Shown here: positions 1 to 8,393 of the stretch, one piece after another
Layout of the letters: each line of letters begins with the position of its first letter
Numbering within the stretch: the stretch's first letter is position 1
Assembly (NCBI GenBank): GCA_964372415.1
Contig: CAYJQH010000006.1
Span: forward strand, 1 to 45,547
Length of the DNA: 45,547 bases
Direction of reading: 5' to 3'
Source: JAGORL01 sp964372415
Lineage (GTDB): Bacteria > Patescibacteriota > Patescibacteriia > UBA9934
Translations under genes and position numbers: made by a program
Notes under the pieces: generated by a model
Seen by the model: only the letters and a program-made list of their open reading frames with translations
What the model was told of the DNA's origin: nothing
The model's database searches: none

Positions 1-3
1 TTT

Positions 4-78
4 TGGTGACCCTACCGGGAATCGAACCCGGATTTAAGGCTTGAGAAGCCTCTGTCCTAACCGTTAGACGATAGGGCC
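4..78 (-). tRNA. tRNA-Glu (anticodon CTC)
   Basis: Read on the minus strand, the element starts GGCCCTA, has a glutamate-type D arm, an anticodon loop TTCTCAA giving anticodon CTC (reads GAG), a normal T arm, and an acceptor TAGGGTC followed by A. The CCA end is encoded (bases 4-6). The acceptor pairs over seven positions with one G-T wobble. Both anticodon and body agree with tRNA-Glu. Confidence 0.95.
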
Positions 79-98
79 TTTTTACTGAAAACCTATCC

Positions 99-198
99 AA
101 GTTCGCGTGCTACTTCGTTGCGGGGCCCCTGCTCGCCCTCACCGTACTTTTAGTACGCCTCGGGCTCGCTTTCCCCGCGCCTCGTATCCCGCGAACTT
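99..198. repeat. 100-nt imperfect palindromic element
   Basis: The outer arms AAGTTCGCG (99-107) and CGCGAACTT (190-198) are perfect inverted repeats, and the centre folds as CGTAC-TTTTA-GTACG (143-157). GCGGGG (120-125) faces CCCCGC (173-178). The middle of the arms pairs only partly. It is far richer in GC than its surroundings and contains no gene. It lies just upstream of the minus-strand tRNA and could be a REP/MITE-like mobile repeat or a folded RNA. The rest of the 79-349 gap shows nothing I can name. Confidence 0.6.
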
Positions 199-349
199 AA
201 TACGTTTTCGTTCATAACTTGATATCTTTTACGTTCACTGTAACTGACGAAAATTAGTAGGAATTCCTTTGCACTGCAGAAAAATGTAATTCAAAATTCA
301 CTTTGAATGTCAGGAAGATAGCAAAATGAACGGCTTCTGTCTACAGCTC

Positions 350-688
350 TTAGCTAAGTAATCTAAACCACTGAACGAGCAGACTGATGATGCCGAAGAA
401 AAAGGCAATTGAGATCACAATGAAGGCCGTTCCCATAAGCTTAAACCAATAAGTCATGAAGGTATTGCCCCAGCCTTGAGTTAGGCGTTTCATGATCGGC
501 AATTGACCCCAAAAAGCAAAACCAAAAAAGTATTTTTCTATCCAGGTAGCGTTCTTTGGGTTGGCTTGATATTTCTCCAGGGATTTTTTAACCGATGGCA
601 TAGCTAGCATCACTCGACCAACAGCAAAGAGGAGTACGGAAAAAATAACCATGGAAACCGAGTACCCGATCAATTCAGCTAAGGTCAT
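350..688 (-). CDS. Small hypothetical membrane protein
   Basis: This 112-aa protein has one hydrophobic segment near the N-terminus (about residues 6-26) and another near the C-terminus (about 83-108), with a polar, Lys/Asn-containing stretch between them. I do not recognise a family. I chose the ATG at 688 because it follows the stop of the upstream reading frame (693) by four bases, which is the packing seen elsewhere in the window. A longer frame starting at 769 would overlap that gene. No Shine-Dalgarno is visible. It is probably co-transcribed with the frameshifted gene before it. The function is unknown. Confidence 0.55.
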   Translation of the reverse strand: MTLAELIGYSVSMVIFSVLLFAVGRVMLAMPSVKKSLEKYQANPKNATWIEKYFFGFAFWGQLPIMKRLTQGWGNTFMTYWFKLMGTAFIVISIAFFFGIISLLVQWFRLLS

Positions 689-692
689 AAAT

Positions 693-1203
693 TTAGAGTT
701 TTTCAATGAACGGCATGAGTGGGCCATTCGCGGAAAGTAGATTTTGAATTTCGCAGAAAGGTAGCTCAATAGTTATTAGTCCCGCTGCGAATGGAGCGAT
801 TTCGTACGTATTATAGTATGTCACAATGGCTGTAGGGGTAAGGTAAAAGTTGTTGATTAATCCGTATGCCGCTAGCTGATCTTGTGTCGACATTGACGCT
901 ACATTATCTATGAGAAGTTTAAATTCAGTTACTGACTCGGGGTATATTGCTTCCTCATAGTTTACGAGCGCTTCTTTTTTCAGTCTGGAGGAAAGTAAGG
1001 AGATGGTCGGCTGAGATAAGATCGCCAAGGGTGAGTAGACGATTGCCTCCACGATCAACATTTTTTTCAAGATCAGCACAGTTCATGATTGGCTGAACGG
1101 TGTTTAAGGACTGACTAAGAAAATTCAAAATAGCGATCTCTAGTTCTGAGGTCACTTTAAGAGGCATGCTGCCTGGAGGAAAGATGGGCAGCGATTGTAA
1201 CAT
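693..1203 (-). pseudogene. Unknown gene split by a frameshift at an A7 run
   Basis: One frame starts at ATG 1203 and stops at 955. A second frame runs from about 1061 to 693. They meet at a run of seven A residues on the minus strand (plus-strand T at 1061-1067). Removing one A joins GAA-AAA to ATG-TTG and makes one continuous protein of about 170 aa. That protein would have a helical N-terminus rich in Leu and Ser and a C-terminal half containing many Tyr, Ile and Leu residues. No family is recognised. The split could be real decay, transcriptional slippage at the homopolymer, or an assembly error. Two separate overlapping small genes are also possible. Confidence 0.4.
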
Positions 1204-1204
1204 T

Positions 1205-1235
1205 AGACACTTATTCAATGAATTTTTAAGTGTCT
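1205..1235 (-). other. Perfect 9-bp hairpin just before a start codon
   Basis: AGACACTTA (1205-1213) and TAAGTGTCT (1227-1235) are perfect inverted repeats with a 13-nt loop. The hairpin lies between the stop of the 43-aa gene (1237) and the ATG at 1203, on the transcript of both. No T run follows on the minus strand, so it is a weak terminator candidate there. It may control translation of the next gene or stabilise the upstream 3' end. Confidence 0.5.
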
Positions 1236-1236
1236 T

Positions 1237-1368
1237 TTAGTCGTTTTTTTTCTCGAGCTTGGCAAGACGTTTTGCCTTGTTCTTACGACGTCGGAAGGCA
1301 GCCTCCTTGCGTTCTACGGCTTTGGCAGCGCGTTGCAGTTTACGACCAAGGTGATGACGGGTAGGCAT
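1237..1368 (-). CDS. 43-aa highly basic small protein
   Basis: The frame starts at ATG 1368 and ends TAA at 1237. The product begins MPTRHHLGRKL and is dominated by Arg, Lys, Ala and Glu, with several RRRK/KAKR-type clusters. It looks like one long charged helix that would bind nucleic acid. Its length and charge resemble small ribosome-associated proteins such as the bS21 or bTHX types, but the sequence does not match one that I know. A consensus-like promoter lies just upstream (1393-1421), which supports it being a real, well-expressed gene. The function is inferred only from charge and size. Confidence 0.6.
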   Translation of the reverse strand: MPTRHHLGRKLQRAAKAVERKEAAFRRRKNKAKRLAKLEKKND

Positions 1369-1392
1369 ATTGACGAGTTACAAGTCGTGAGT

Positions 1393-1421
1393 AGTATGCA
1401 TGGTAAAACCGCTAACGTCAA
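1393..1421 (-). promoter_or_regulatory. Sigma-70-type promoter for the 43-aa gene
   Basis: On the minus strand, TTGACG (1416-1421), a 17-bp spacer and CATACT (1393-1398) are followed about 25 nt later by the ATG at 1368. It sits in the divergent gap shared with pepA. Confidence 0.6.
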
Positions 1422-1427
1422 CTTCTT

Positions 1428-2912
1428 ATGGATATTTCCGCCCGTAAATCCCTACTTTGGGAAGAAACCGCTGATATACTTGTTTTGCCCTTCTTTGAAG
1501 GTGGCAACTTAATTCACCTCCTTGAAAGAGAGGCGCCTAGTTTAGCTCCACGCGCCAAGGAAATGATCAAGGCCCACGAGTTCACCGGCAAAAAAGGACA
1601 AAACTTAGTTTTGCCAGGAGCTGGAATTTCTAATCTTTTGGTACTCGGGCTCGGTAGTGAGAAGCGCGGTCCGGTCTTTGCCGAAGTATTACGCGAGTCA
1701 GCCGGACAGCTGGTGCAGATAGCTGAACGTTTAATGGCTAAGTCGGCAGTTATCGATTTTAGAGATCGTGTTTTTACTCCAGAAAGTGTCCAAGCTTTTG
1801 TTACGGGTCTCGAGCTCGGGGCTTATCGTTTTCATGATTTTAAAAAAGAAAAGAAGGAGGCCAAGCTTCAAGAGGTAATGATTACTGCTCAGGATGGGCT
1901 AATTGCGCGATCTTTTACCAAAGCTCTTGAGCGAACGCGGGTTATTAATGAAGCGGTAAATTTGGCCCGTACGCTCGTTAATACTCCAGCCAAGGACATG
2001 ACGCCAGAACATTTGGCTAAAGCGGCGCTTGAAATAGCTAAATCATCTGAGGGAAAGGTCAAGGTGAAGGTGCTAAACCGTGAAGCTTGTGCCAAGAAAA
2101 ATATGGGCGCTTTTTTGGCTGTGGCTCAGGGAGCCGAACACGAGCCAAAATTTATTCATCTGTCATATATCTCGCCGCGGCCAACAAAAAAGACCCTGGT
2201 GCTAGTAGGTAAAGGTGTTACTTTTGATTCAGGTGGTTTGTCGCTTAAACCAGCGGACGCCATGATGAGCATGAAGTGTGACATGGCAGGTGCTGCCACG
2301 GTCATTGGCTTTTTTTCGCTCTTAAACTCATTGCAGCCACGAGTTAACATTCACGGTCTTGTGGCCGCCACAGAGAACATGCCATCAGGCAAAGCCATTC
2401 GTCCTGGCGATATAGTGAAAGTAAGTAACGGAGCCACGGTCGAGATTCTGAATACTGATGCCGAAGGTCGCTTAACCTTGGCCGATGCCTTGACCTACGC
2501 CGTTAAACTTGAACCCACAGCCATTATTGATTTCGCCACCTTAACCGGAGCAGTCATCGTAGCTCTTGGCGAAGAAATTTCTGGTCTCATGACTAATAAC
2601 AAAGCGCTTGGCAAGAATTTGCTCGAGTCAGCTAAAGACGCGGGGGAGAAGCTATGGGAGTTGCCGCTTGAACCGCATTACCGCGATCTTATATTGTCCG
2701 ACGTCGCAGATTACAAAAATATTACCGGTACTCGCTACGGTGGATCGTTAACGGCCGGTCTTTTTCTTCAAGAATTCGTTGCTGATCTGCCCTGGGCTCA
2801 TCTTGATATTGCTGGTCCCGCCTACGCCGAAAAACCCATTACTTCATACCTCGCCAAAGGAGGAACGGGATACGGCATCCGGACACTTGTTGAATTTATC
2901 GAAAAATTTTAG
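1428..2912 (+). CDS. pepA: Leucyl aminopeptidase, M17 family
   Basis: A cytosolic two-metal aminopeptidase that removes N-terminal residues from peptides. The 494-aa length is normal for the family. The C-terminal catalytic domain carries the metal and catalytic residues: K262 and D267 in a GKGVTFDSGG stretch, and the family signature NTDAEGRL at residues 342-349, with D344, E346 and R348. The N-terminal third (about 1-170) is the divergent M17 N-domain. The gene is transcribed divergently from the 43-aa protein and convergently to the peroxiredoxin. In CPR cells, which often depend on imported peptides, it would feed amino acid recycling. The ATG at 1428 gives a typical N-terminus. Confidence 0.95.
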   Translation: MDISARKSLLWEETADILVLPFFEGGNLIHLLEREAPSLAPRAKEMIKAHEFTGKKGQNLVLPGAGISNLLVLGLGSEKRGPVFAEVLRESAGQLVQIAERLMAKSAVIDFRDRVFTPESVQAFVTGLELGAYRFHDFKKEKKEAKLQEVMITAQDGLIARSFTKALERTRVINEAVNLARTLVNTPAKDMTPEHLAKAALEIAKSSEGKVKVKVLNREACAKKNMGAFLAVAQGAEHEPKFIHLSYISPRPTKKTLVLVGKGVTFDSGGLSLKPADAMMSMKCDMAGAATVIGFFSLLNSLQPRVNIHGLVAATENMPSGKAIRPGDIVKVSNGATVEILNTDAEGRLTLADALTYAVKLEPTAIIDFATLTGAVIVALGEEISGLMTNNKALGKNLLESAKDAGEKLWELPLEPHYRDLILSDVADYKNITGTRYGGSLTAGLFLQEFVADLPWAHLDIAGPAYAEKPITSYLAKGGTGYGIRTLVEFIEKF

Positions 2913-2966
2913 TTGACAAACAACTTTAACCACTAACCGTCTAACCGGCTAATCTGCTAGGTAATA

Positions 2967-3491
2967 TCACGCTTTGCCAAGAGTCTCTTCGCCCGGTTCC
3001 CACTCTACAGGGCAGAGTTCACCAGATTGGAGCGCTTCGAGAACGCGAATCACTTCCTTAACCGAGCGACCCACAGAACCGGCCGAGATAACGACGTATT
3101 TTACAATGCCTTCGGGATCAATTATAAACAGACCACGCTGAGCCTCGCCCGTGCTTTCTTCAAGTACGCCATAATCGCGCGAGACCCGGTGTGTGGTATC
3201 GGCTATAACAGGGTAGGTGATATCTGGGAGATCGCGTTCAAACCAGGCCTTGTGGCTCCATTCAGAGTCGGTCGAAGCAGCCAGGACTTTGGCACCAAGT
3301 TTATCAAGCTCCTGTTTGTGCTTGCTAAAACCTTTGAGTTCAGTAGGGCAAATAAACGTGAAATCTCGGGGGTAAAAGAAAAATACTAGCCATGATCCGC
3401 GGTAGTCGCCAAGGCTGATTTTGGCAAATTCACCTCGCTCGTAAGCGGTTATGTTTTTAAAATCTGGCGCTGGCTGTCCGATAGCAATCAT
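2967..3491 (-). CDS. Typical 2-Cys peroxiredoxin (AhpC/Prx1 type)
   Basis: A thiol peroxidase that reduces H2O2 and organic peroxides. The peroxidatic cysteine is C48 in FYPRDFTFICPTEL, with the conserved Pro, Thr and a later Arg of the Prx fold. The resolving cysteine is C160 in a LCPVEW context near the C-terminus, so both redox cysteines are present. I chose the ATG at 3491 because the family usually begins a few residues before G-x-x-APDF. In-frame ATGs at 3515 and 3521 would add eight or ten residues. The AhpF or thioredoxin reductase partner is not in the window. Convergent with pepA. Confidence 0.93.
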   Translation of the reverse strand: MIAIGQPAPDFKNITAYERGEFAKISLGDYRGSWLVFFFYPRDFTFICPTELKGFSKHKQELDKLGAKVLAASTDSEWSHKAWFERDLPDITYPVIADTTHRVSRDYGVLEESTGEAQRGLFIIDPEGIVKYVVISAGSVGRSVKEVIRVLEALQSGELCPVEWEPGEETLGKA

Positions 3492-3538
3492 ATTGTAATT
3501 ATCAAGAATGAACATCGGCATGGTACCATTTTGCCGTA

Positions 3539-3567
3539 TTGACGCTAGTCCTTGTATAGCGTAAAGA
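3539..3567 (+). promoter_or_regulatory. Candidate promoter for the DUF3179 gene
   Basis: TTGACG (3539-3544), a 17-bp spacer and TAAAGA (3562-3567) precede the ATG at 3578. The -35 is excellent and the -10 is weak. The predicted start site falls about 4 nt before the ATG, so the mRNA would be almost leaderless. Confidence 0.45.
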
Positions 3568-3577
3568 TCTCATATCT

Positions 3578-4804
3578 ATGAAGCGAATTTGGATTATTCC
3601 AGTGGTTGTAGCGGTACTAGTTGTCGCCGCTCTGGCCGCCTGGCGAAACCTCAAACTTAAAGAATTTTTTAGTACGCAATATCCAGAACTTGACGGCGGT
3701 ACTTACGATCAGTCATTGAGTAAAGATGGGTTGTCATACCTCGTGCCGCCATCTCAAGTGTACGATAGCGGCCTTGGAGCAAATGGAGTTCCCGCACTAA
3801 ACGATCCAGAGTATATTGATGTCTACGCAGCTGATGAATTTTTAGCTGACGAAATTTTTGGCCTTGACGTAGAGGCCGGGGGAGTGCACTACTTTTACCC
3901 TTTTCAGATCATGAATTGGCACGAGGTTGTAAACGATACATTGAATGATGTGCCCCTGGCTATAACTTATTCAACGCTCTGTGGGACACCAATTGTGTAC
4001 GAACGAACGGTTGCAGGAGCAGAAGTTAATTTTAGCGTTTCCGGAAAAATTTATAACAGCGCTTCGCTTCTTACAGATGGGAGTTCTGAAACCCTGTGGA
4101 ATCAGGCGACCGGTGAAGCAATCGTCGGTCTTGAGGTGGGACAAATGCTGACACGTTATCCCTCCGTGGTTATGCCGTGGAGAGTGTTTAAGGACGAATT
4201 TGAAAACGGGTTGGTGCTCTCAAATATCACAGGTTATGACCGTGAATATGGACGTCACCCGTATGGGGGGTACGAAACAGCGCCTTTTATTTACTTTCCG
4301 GTTAACCACCTGAATGATCGTCAACAACCAAAGGAAATTGTTTTTGACGTGACTAACGGTGAGGACCATATAGCTTATTCCATCAAGAATCTTGGTTTCC
4401 AAACTGAACCAAACATTACTCTTGGCGAAGGTAAGACGGCACTGAACGTGGTCGCTTTTATGGACATTGAGACTAAAGTTACCCGAGTATTTAACCGATC
4501 TCTAGACGGTCAGGTGCTGTCTTTTATTCGTGACAGCGAAAATCCTGACCAATTTAAGGATCACGAAACAGGCTCCATTTGGAACCAAGAGGGCCAAGCT
4601 GTTCGTGGCAAATTACGCGGCACACAACTTACGCAGCTTATTGCGCCTCCTGCCTACGCCTTCTGCTATTCGGCCATGTACCCTGATGCTTGGGTTTCAG
4701 GGGACGAGATTTTCGATTGGGACGGTGATGGCATACAAGAAGGCCGAGACGAAGGTCCAACCAAAAAGGCGGTGAACGAAGAACCACTACAACTTACTGA
4801 GTAA
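3578..4804 (+). CDS. Membrane-anchored DUF3179 domain protein
   Basis: A 408-aa protein with an N-terminal membrane anchor (about residues 4-22), so the bulk should lie outside the membrane. The rest matches the DUF3179 pattern: a YPFQIMNWHEVVND-type block near residue 110, the cysteine motif YSTLCGTP (C135), a VSGKIYNS block, an ETLWNQ block, an LSNITGYDREYG block and a PYGGY motif. The biochemical role of DUF3179 proteins is not established. The stop overlaps the rsmI start by one base (TAATG), so the two are probably translated from one transcript. Confidence 0.88.
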   Translation: MKRIWIIPVVVAVLVVAALAAWRNLKLKEFFSTQYPELDGGTYDQSLSKDGLSYLVPPSQVYDSGLGANGVPALNDPEYIDVYAADEFLADEIFGLDVEAGGVHYFYPFQIMNWHEVVNDTLNDVPLAITYSTLCGTPIVYERTVAGAEVNFSVSGKIYNSASLLTDGSSETLWNQATGEAIVGLEVGQMLTRYPSVVMPWRVFKDEFENGLVLSNITGYDREYGRHPYGGYETAPFIYFPVNHLNDRQQPKEIVFDVTNGEDHIAYSIKNLGFQTEPNITLGEGKTALNVVAFMDIETKVTRVFNRSLDGQVLSFIRDSENPDQFKDHETGSIWNQEGQAVRGKLRGTQLTQLIAPPAYAFCYSAMYPDAWVSGDEIFDWDGDGIQEGRDEGPTKKAVNEEPLQLTE

Positions 4805-5475
4805 TGAAAGAAAATCTTGGCTCATTATTTATCGTGGCGACGCCCATTGGCCATTTGGGTGATATTTCAAGGCGAGCGCTCGATACTCTAAAATCGGTCG
4901 ATCTCGTTCTTTGTGAGGACACTCGTGTTACTTCTAAACTTTTAGCTCATTTTGAAATCAAAACCAAAACTGAATCATTTCACGAGCATACTGATCCTCG
5001 TAAGCTGCAAAAACTTGTCGAACAACTCGCCCTCGGTACCTCGATGGCCTTGGTCACTGACGCCGGCACCCCAGCCATCTCTGATCCTGGCGGTAAGCTT
5101 GTAGCCGAGGCAGTGTCTAGAGGAATTGTAATAGTACCGATCCCAGGCCCGAGCGCGCTTACAGCAGCTCTGTCTATTTGTGGTTGGTCGAGCGATCAGT
5201 TTACGTTTGTTGGTTTTCCTCCTCACAAAAAAGGTCGACAAACCTTTTTTCAGGAACTCGGAGCAATTGATCATGTTATCGTAATGCATGAAGCCACCCA
5301 CCGCATAATAAAAACCCTGGAAGCGTTAAAAATCCTAAATCGAAAACTTGTTGTCTGCCGCGAGCTAACCAAAATACACGAGACCATTTACCGAGGAACT
5401 GCGGAAGAAATACTTGTACAATTAGCCAAAACAAGTACAAAGGGTGAGTTTGTTATTGTCATTGCCCCTAAATAA
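4804..5475 (+). CDS. rsmI: 16S rRNA (cytidine-1402-2'-O)-methyltransferase
   Basis: A SAM-dependent TP-methylase-fold enzyme that methylates the 2'-O of C1402 in the 16S rRNA decoding site. It shows the family N-terminus (VATPIGHLGDIS), the LCEDTR motif, the FHEH block, a TDAGTPAISDPG loop and a PIPGPSA motif. At 223 aa it is shorter than the E. coli enzyme (about 286 aa) and seems to lack the C-terminal extension. It overlaps the DUF3179 stop by one base and is followed one base later by metG, so it belongs to one operon. Confidence 0.95.
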   Translation: MKENLGSLFIVATPIGHLGDISRRALDTLKSVDLVLCEDTRVTSKLLAHFEIKTKTESFHEHTDPRKLQKLVEQLALGTSMALVTDAGTPAISDPGGKLVAEAVSRGIVIVPIPGPSALTAALSICGWSSDQFTFVGFPPHKKGRQTFFQELGAIDHVIVMHEATHRIIKTLEALKILNRKLVVCRELTKIHETIYRGTAEEILVQLAKTSTKGEFVIVIAPK

Positions 5476-5476
5476 T

Positions 5477-6913
5477 ATGGCCCGCTATTACATCACTACC
5501 ACCCTGCCTTACGTAAATGCCGAGCCACACATTGGTTTTGCGCTTGAAATTGTTCAGGCCGATATGTTGGCACGTTGCGAACGTTTGCGCGGTAACGAGG
5601 TGATTTTTAACACCGGTACCGACGAGCACGGACAGAAAATTTATAAGAAAGCACTCGATGTTGGCAAGGAACCAAAAGCGTATTGTGATGAATACGTAGC
5701 TAAATTTCACGAATTGCGTGACTTGTTGAATCTTAGTTACACCAATTTTATTCGTACGACTGACGACAAGCACGTGTCAGCTGCTCAAGAATTTTGGAAA
5801 CGTTGTGAAAAGAACGGCGACATTTATAAAAAGCAATATCAAACTAAGTACTGCGTGGGTTGTGAGCTCGAAAAAACCGAATCTGAGCTTGTTGATAATC
5901 ACTGTCCAATACACCCAAAGATGGAGATCGAACTTCGCGATGAAGAAAACTATTTTTTCCGTTGGTCAAAATATCAGCAGCCCCTCCTTGATTATTACCA
6001 AGCTCACCCTGATTTTGTCATGCCTCAAGAGCGCATGAACGAAATCAAAAATTTCGTTAAAGCTGGCTTAAATGACTTCAGTATTTCGCGTCTTAAACAT
6101 AAGATGCCTTGGGGTATTACCGTGCCGGGCGACGAAACTCATGTTATGTACGTCTGGTTTGATGCTCTGGTTAATTATATTTCCACGCTTGATTGGCCAA
6201 AAAAAGGAAATTTCGAAAAATTCTGGCCAGGCGTTCAAGTGGCTGGTATCGACAATCTCCGTCAGCAATCGGCTATGTGGCAAGCCATGCTCTTGTCAGC
6301 TGGGCTACCAATGTCTAAGCAGATTTTTATTCACAGCTTTATTACCGTGAACGGACAGAAGATGAGTAAATCGCTTGGTAACGTAATTGATCCCAAAGCT
6401 CTGGTTGCGACCTATGGTGTGGACGCGGTTCGATATTATTTGCTCCGGGAGATGCCAAATGGCACAGACGGTGATTATTCTGTAGCGCGAATGGAAGAAC
6501 GTTATGCCGAGTTGGCCAACGATCTTGGGAACTTGATGGGTCGGGTGGCAGCTATGAGTAACAAGTATTTTGCCGGCGAAGTCGACACGGCGGTCTTTGA
6601 TCATAGTTCGTATGATTTACGGATGGCTGATGCGCTCGCTCGTTACGACTTCCGCACTTATATTGATACCGTCTGGACAGTGGTTAACGCAGCTAACCTG
6701 AAAATTCAAAACGAAGAACCGTTTAAAGTTGCCAAAATAGACCCCGCTAAGGCCAAGCAATCATTGTCAGAACTTGCCGCAATGATTCGTTGGATTGGTC
6801 AGGCTTTAGAGCCCGTAATTCCAAACACTGCCGAAGAAATTCTAAAGCGTTATACTGCAAACAAACTTATTCACGGTGAACCACTTTTTCCGCGACGTGA
6901 TCAAAAACAATAA
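5477..6913 (+). CDS. metG: Methionyl-tRNA synthetase
   Basis: A class I synthetase charging tRNA-Met. HIGF at residues 18-21 is the HIGH motif, and KMSKS is at 295-299. A CVGCELEK block followed by CPIH is the zinc-binding insertion. I chose the ATG at 5477, one base after the rsmI stop, because it gives the standard MARYYITTTLPYVN start. An earlier frame opening at 5444 lies inside rsmI. The protein is 478 aa and ends after the anticodon-binding helical domain. The C-terminal tRNA-binding/dimerisation domain of longer MetRS is absent, which is common in small genomes. Confidence 0.96.
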   Translation: MARYYITTTLPYVNAEPHIGFALEIVQADMLARCERLRGNEVIFNTGTDEHGQKIYKKALDVGKEPKAYCDEYVAKFHELRDLLNLSYTNFIRTTDDKHVSAAQEFWKRCEKNGDIYKKQYQTKYCVGCELEKTESELVDNHCPIHPKMEIELRDEENYFFRWSKYQQPLLDYYQAHPDFVMPQERMNEIKNFVKAGLNDFSISRLKHKMPWGITVPGDETHVMYVWFDALVNYISTLDWPKKGNFEKFWPGVQVAGIDNLRQQSAMWQAMLLSAGLPMSKQIFIHSFITVNGQKMSKSLGNVIDPKALVATYGVDAVRYYLLREMPNGTDGDYSVARMEERYAELANDLGNLMGRVAAMSNKYFAGEVDTAVFDHSSYDLRMADALARYDFRTYIDTVWTVVNAANLKIQNEEPFKVAKIDPAKAKQSLSELAAMIRWIGQALEPVIPNTAEEILKRYTANKLIHGEPLFPRRDQKQ

Positions 6914-6918
6914 TTTCG

Positions 6919-7014
6919 TTATTACGAGCCCTCGCGTGGATACGAGAGGGCGAAGTAATCTCTTGACCAAGGGTTGCTTCGGTCGGAATGACTGTATCTC
7001 CCTCGCCATGACGA
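6919..7014. repeat. MITE-like palindromic repeat between metG and cvpA
   Basis: The first half folds into a strong hairpin: ATTAC (6921-6925) pairs with GTAAT (6955-6959) and GCCCTC (6928-6933) with GAGGGC (6946-6951). The ends, CGTTATTACGAG and CTCGCCATGACG, are imperfect terminal inverted repeats. Inside are CGAAGTAATC and an inverted GGTTGCTTCG. This layout resembles the dispersed palindromic repeats with CGAAGCAATCTC and CTCGCAATGAC cores that occur in many bacterial genomes. A TCGCG(T)GGATACGAG word is shared with the 99-198 element read on the minus strand. Confidence 0.6.
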
Positions 7015-7020
7015 GCTCAT

Positions 7021-7503
7021 ATGAACCCCTTGTTTATCGATGTCATCCTCATCATCATCTCGATACTCCTGATCGTTGGCGGTTGGCGACAAGGATTTAT
7101 TAGAGCCGTTGGAAGTCTTTTGGGCTTAATAATTTCACTCGCCGTGGGTATTTGGGGAGTCAATTTTTTGGAGCAAATAACCGGTATAAATTTGACCGGT
7201 AACCCCGTAATTTTTATTTTTTCGTTTCTTACACTATCAGTCATTGTTAGTCAGTTGATCGGCCTCGTTGTATCCGCGCTCGACATGGTGCGCAGGCTTC
7301 TTTCGGTAATACCTTTCGTTGGTCTAGTTAACCGTATTCTCGGAGTAGTCGTCGGTGCGGCGCAAGCTCTGGTGCTCATTGGCGCTATTGCTTTTTTGAT
7401 GGTCAATTTTGTTCCACGAGGAGCCGTTCGTACGACTTTTCTTGAAAGTGAACTCATTAATACGGCCGTAGAAATTGAAAGTATTGTCGGTATTCTGAAA
7501 TAA
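7021..7503 (+). CDS. cvpA: CvpA family membrane protein
   Basis: A 160-aa membrane protein with four hydrophobic segments (about 6-20, 28-46, 62-84 and 104-130). It has the CvpA N-terminal pattern: a short MNPLFIDVILI start, then GGWRQGFIRAVGS, where the Gly-x-x-Gly-Phe turn follows the first membrane helix. CvpA proteins are linked to colicin V export and envelope integrity, but the molecular role is unclear. A palindromic repeat lies upstream. tatD starts 6 nt downstream, so they are probably cotranscribed. Confidence 0.85.
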   Translation: MNPLFIDVILIIISILLIVGGWRQGFIRAVGSLLGLIISLAVGIWGVNFLEQITGINLTGNPVIFIFSFLTLSVIVSQLIGLVVSALDMVRRLLSVIPFVGLVNRILGVVVGAAQALVLIGAIAFLMVNFVPRGAVRTTFLESELINTAVEIESIVGILK

Positions 7504-7508
7504 AAATT

Positions 7509-8393
7509 ATGAAATTCAGACTCATCGACACCCATTGTCACGTGCATTTTGAAGCTTACAAGCAGGACGTCGATGAGGTAGTAAACCGAGCTTTGAATAG
7601 CGGGGTAGGGATGATAACTGTTGGCACGCAGTCGACCACGAGTAAAAACGGTATCGCCTTGGCCGAAAAGTATGATGGTGTGTGGTGCACGATCGGGTTG
7701 CACCCTAATCACCTCCACACACAAGATTTTTTTGATGAGAATGAATTGCCGTCGGGCGCCAACAACGATCTCAAAGAGGGTGATGGTCCGGCTCACATAA
7801 AAACTCGTTCTGAACGCTTTGATGTTGCTTATTATCGTCAACTTGCTAAGCATCCTAAAGTCGTCGGTATTGGCGAACTAGGACTCGATTACTATCGACT
7901 GCCTCCAAATATTAACCTCGAAACTTTGAAAAGTGACCAACAGGAGCAGGTCCGTGCACAGCTTGCTTTTGCCTCAGAAGTCGAAAAACCGGTGGTCATC
8001 CATTGTCGCGACGCCCATGACGATCAGGCAAAACTTCTTGAAGAAGAGATTGCTCGGGGTGGACTCTTACGACGCGGTGTAATTCATTGCTTTACTGGCA
8101 CGTCGGCTGAAGCAATGCGTTATGTTGATCTTGGTTTTTTTGTTTCTTTTTCTGGCATTGTGACTTTTGGTAAGAACGTCATGGAAAGTGCTCGAAGAGT
8201 ACCGCTTGATCATCTGCTTATTGAAACAGACTCTCCCTATCTGACCCCGGCCCCGTACCGTGGTAGGCGAAATGAGCCTATTAATGTTGAATTCGTAGCT
8301 AAAAAGATCGCAGAATTACACCAAGTATCAACTGACGAGGTGGCGCAGGTGACTACAGCTAACGCGGCGTCACTTTTCCGGCTTGACGTGTAG
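7509..8393 (+). CDS. tatD: TatD family metal-dependent DNase
   Basis: A TIM-barrel hydrolase of the amidohydrolase superfamily. Metal ligands are visible as the N-terminal DTHCHVHF motif, the GELGLDYY glutamate, HCRDAHDD, HCFTGT and the terminal ETDSPYLTPAPYRG block. Characterised members are 3'-5' exonucleases used in DNA repair and RNA quality control. At 294 aa it is slightly longer than usual (about 260). The additional residues sit in a charged insertion at about 75-105. The last codons contain the -35 box of the ATP synthase promoter. Confidence 0.95.
   Translation: MKFRLIDTHCHVHFEAYKQDVDEVVNRALNSGVGMITVGTQSTTSKNGIALAEKYDGVWCTIGLHPNHLHTQDFFDENELPSGANNDLKEGDGPAHIKTRSERFDVAYYRQLAKHPKVVGIGELGLDYYRLPPNINLETLKSDQQEQVRAQLAFASEVEKPVVIHCRDAHDDQAKLLEEEIARGGLLRRGVIHCFTGTSAEAMRYVDLGFFVSFSGIVTFGKNVMESARRVPLDHLLIETDSPYLTPAPYRGRRNEPINVEFVAKKIAELHQVSTDEVAQVTTANAASLFRLDV

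Noticed and set aside
2913..2960. TTGACA just after the pepA stop as a promoter
   Set aside because: No acceptable -10 follows at 16-18 bp, and no plus-strand gene begins there. The downstream gene is on the minus strand.
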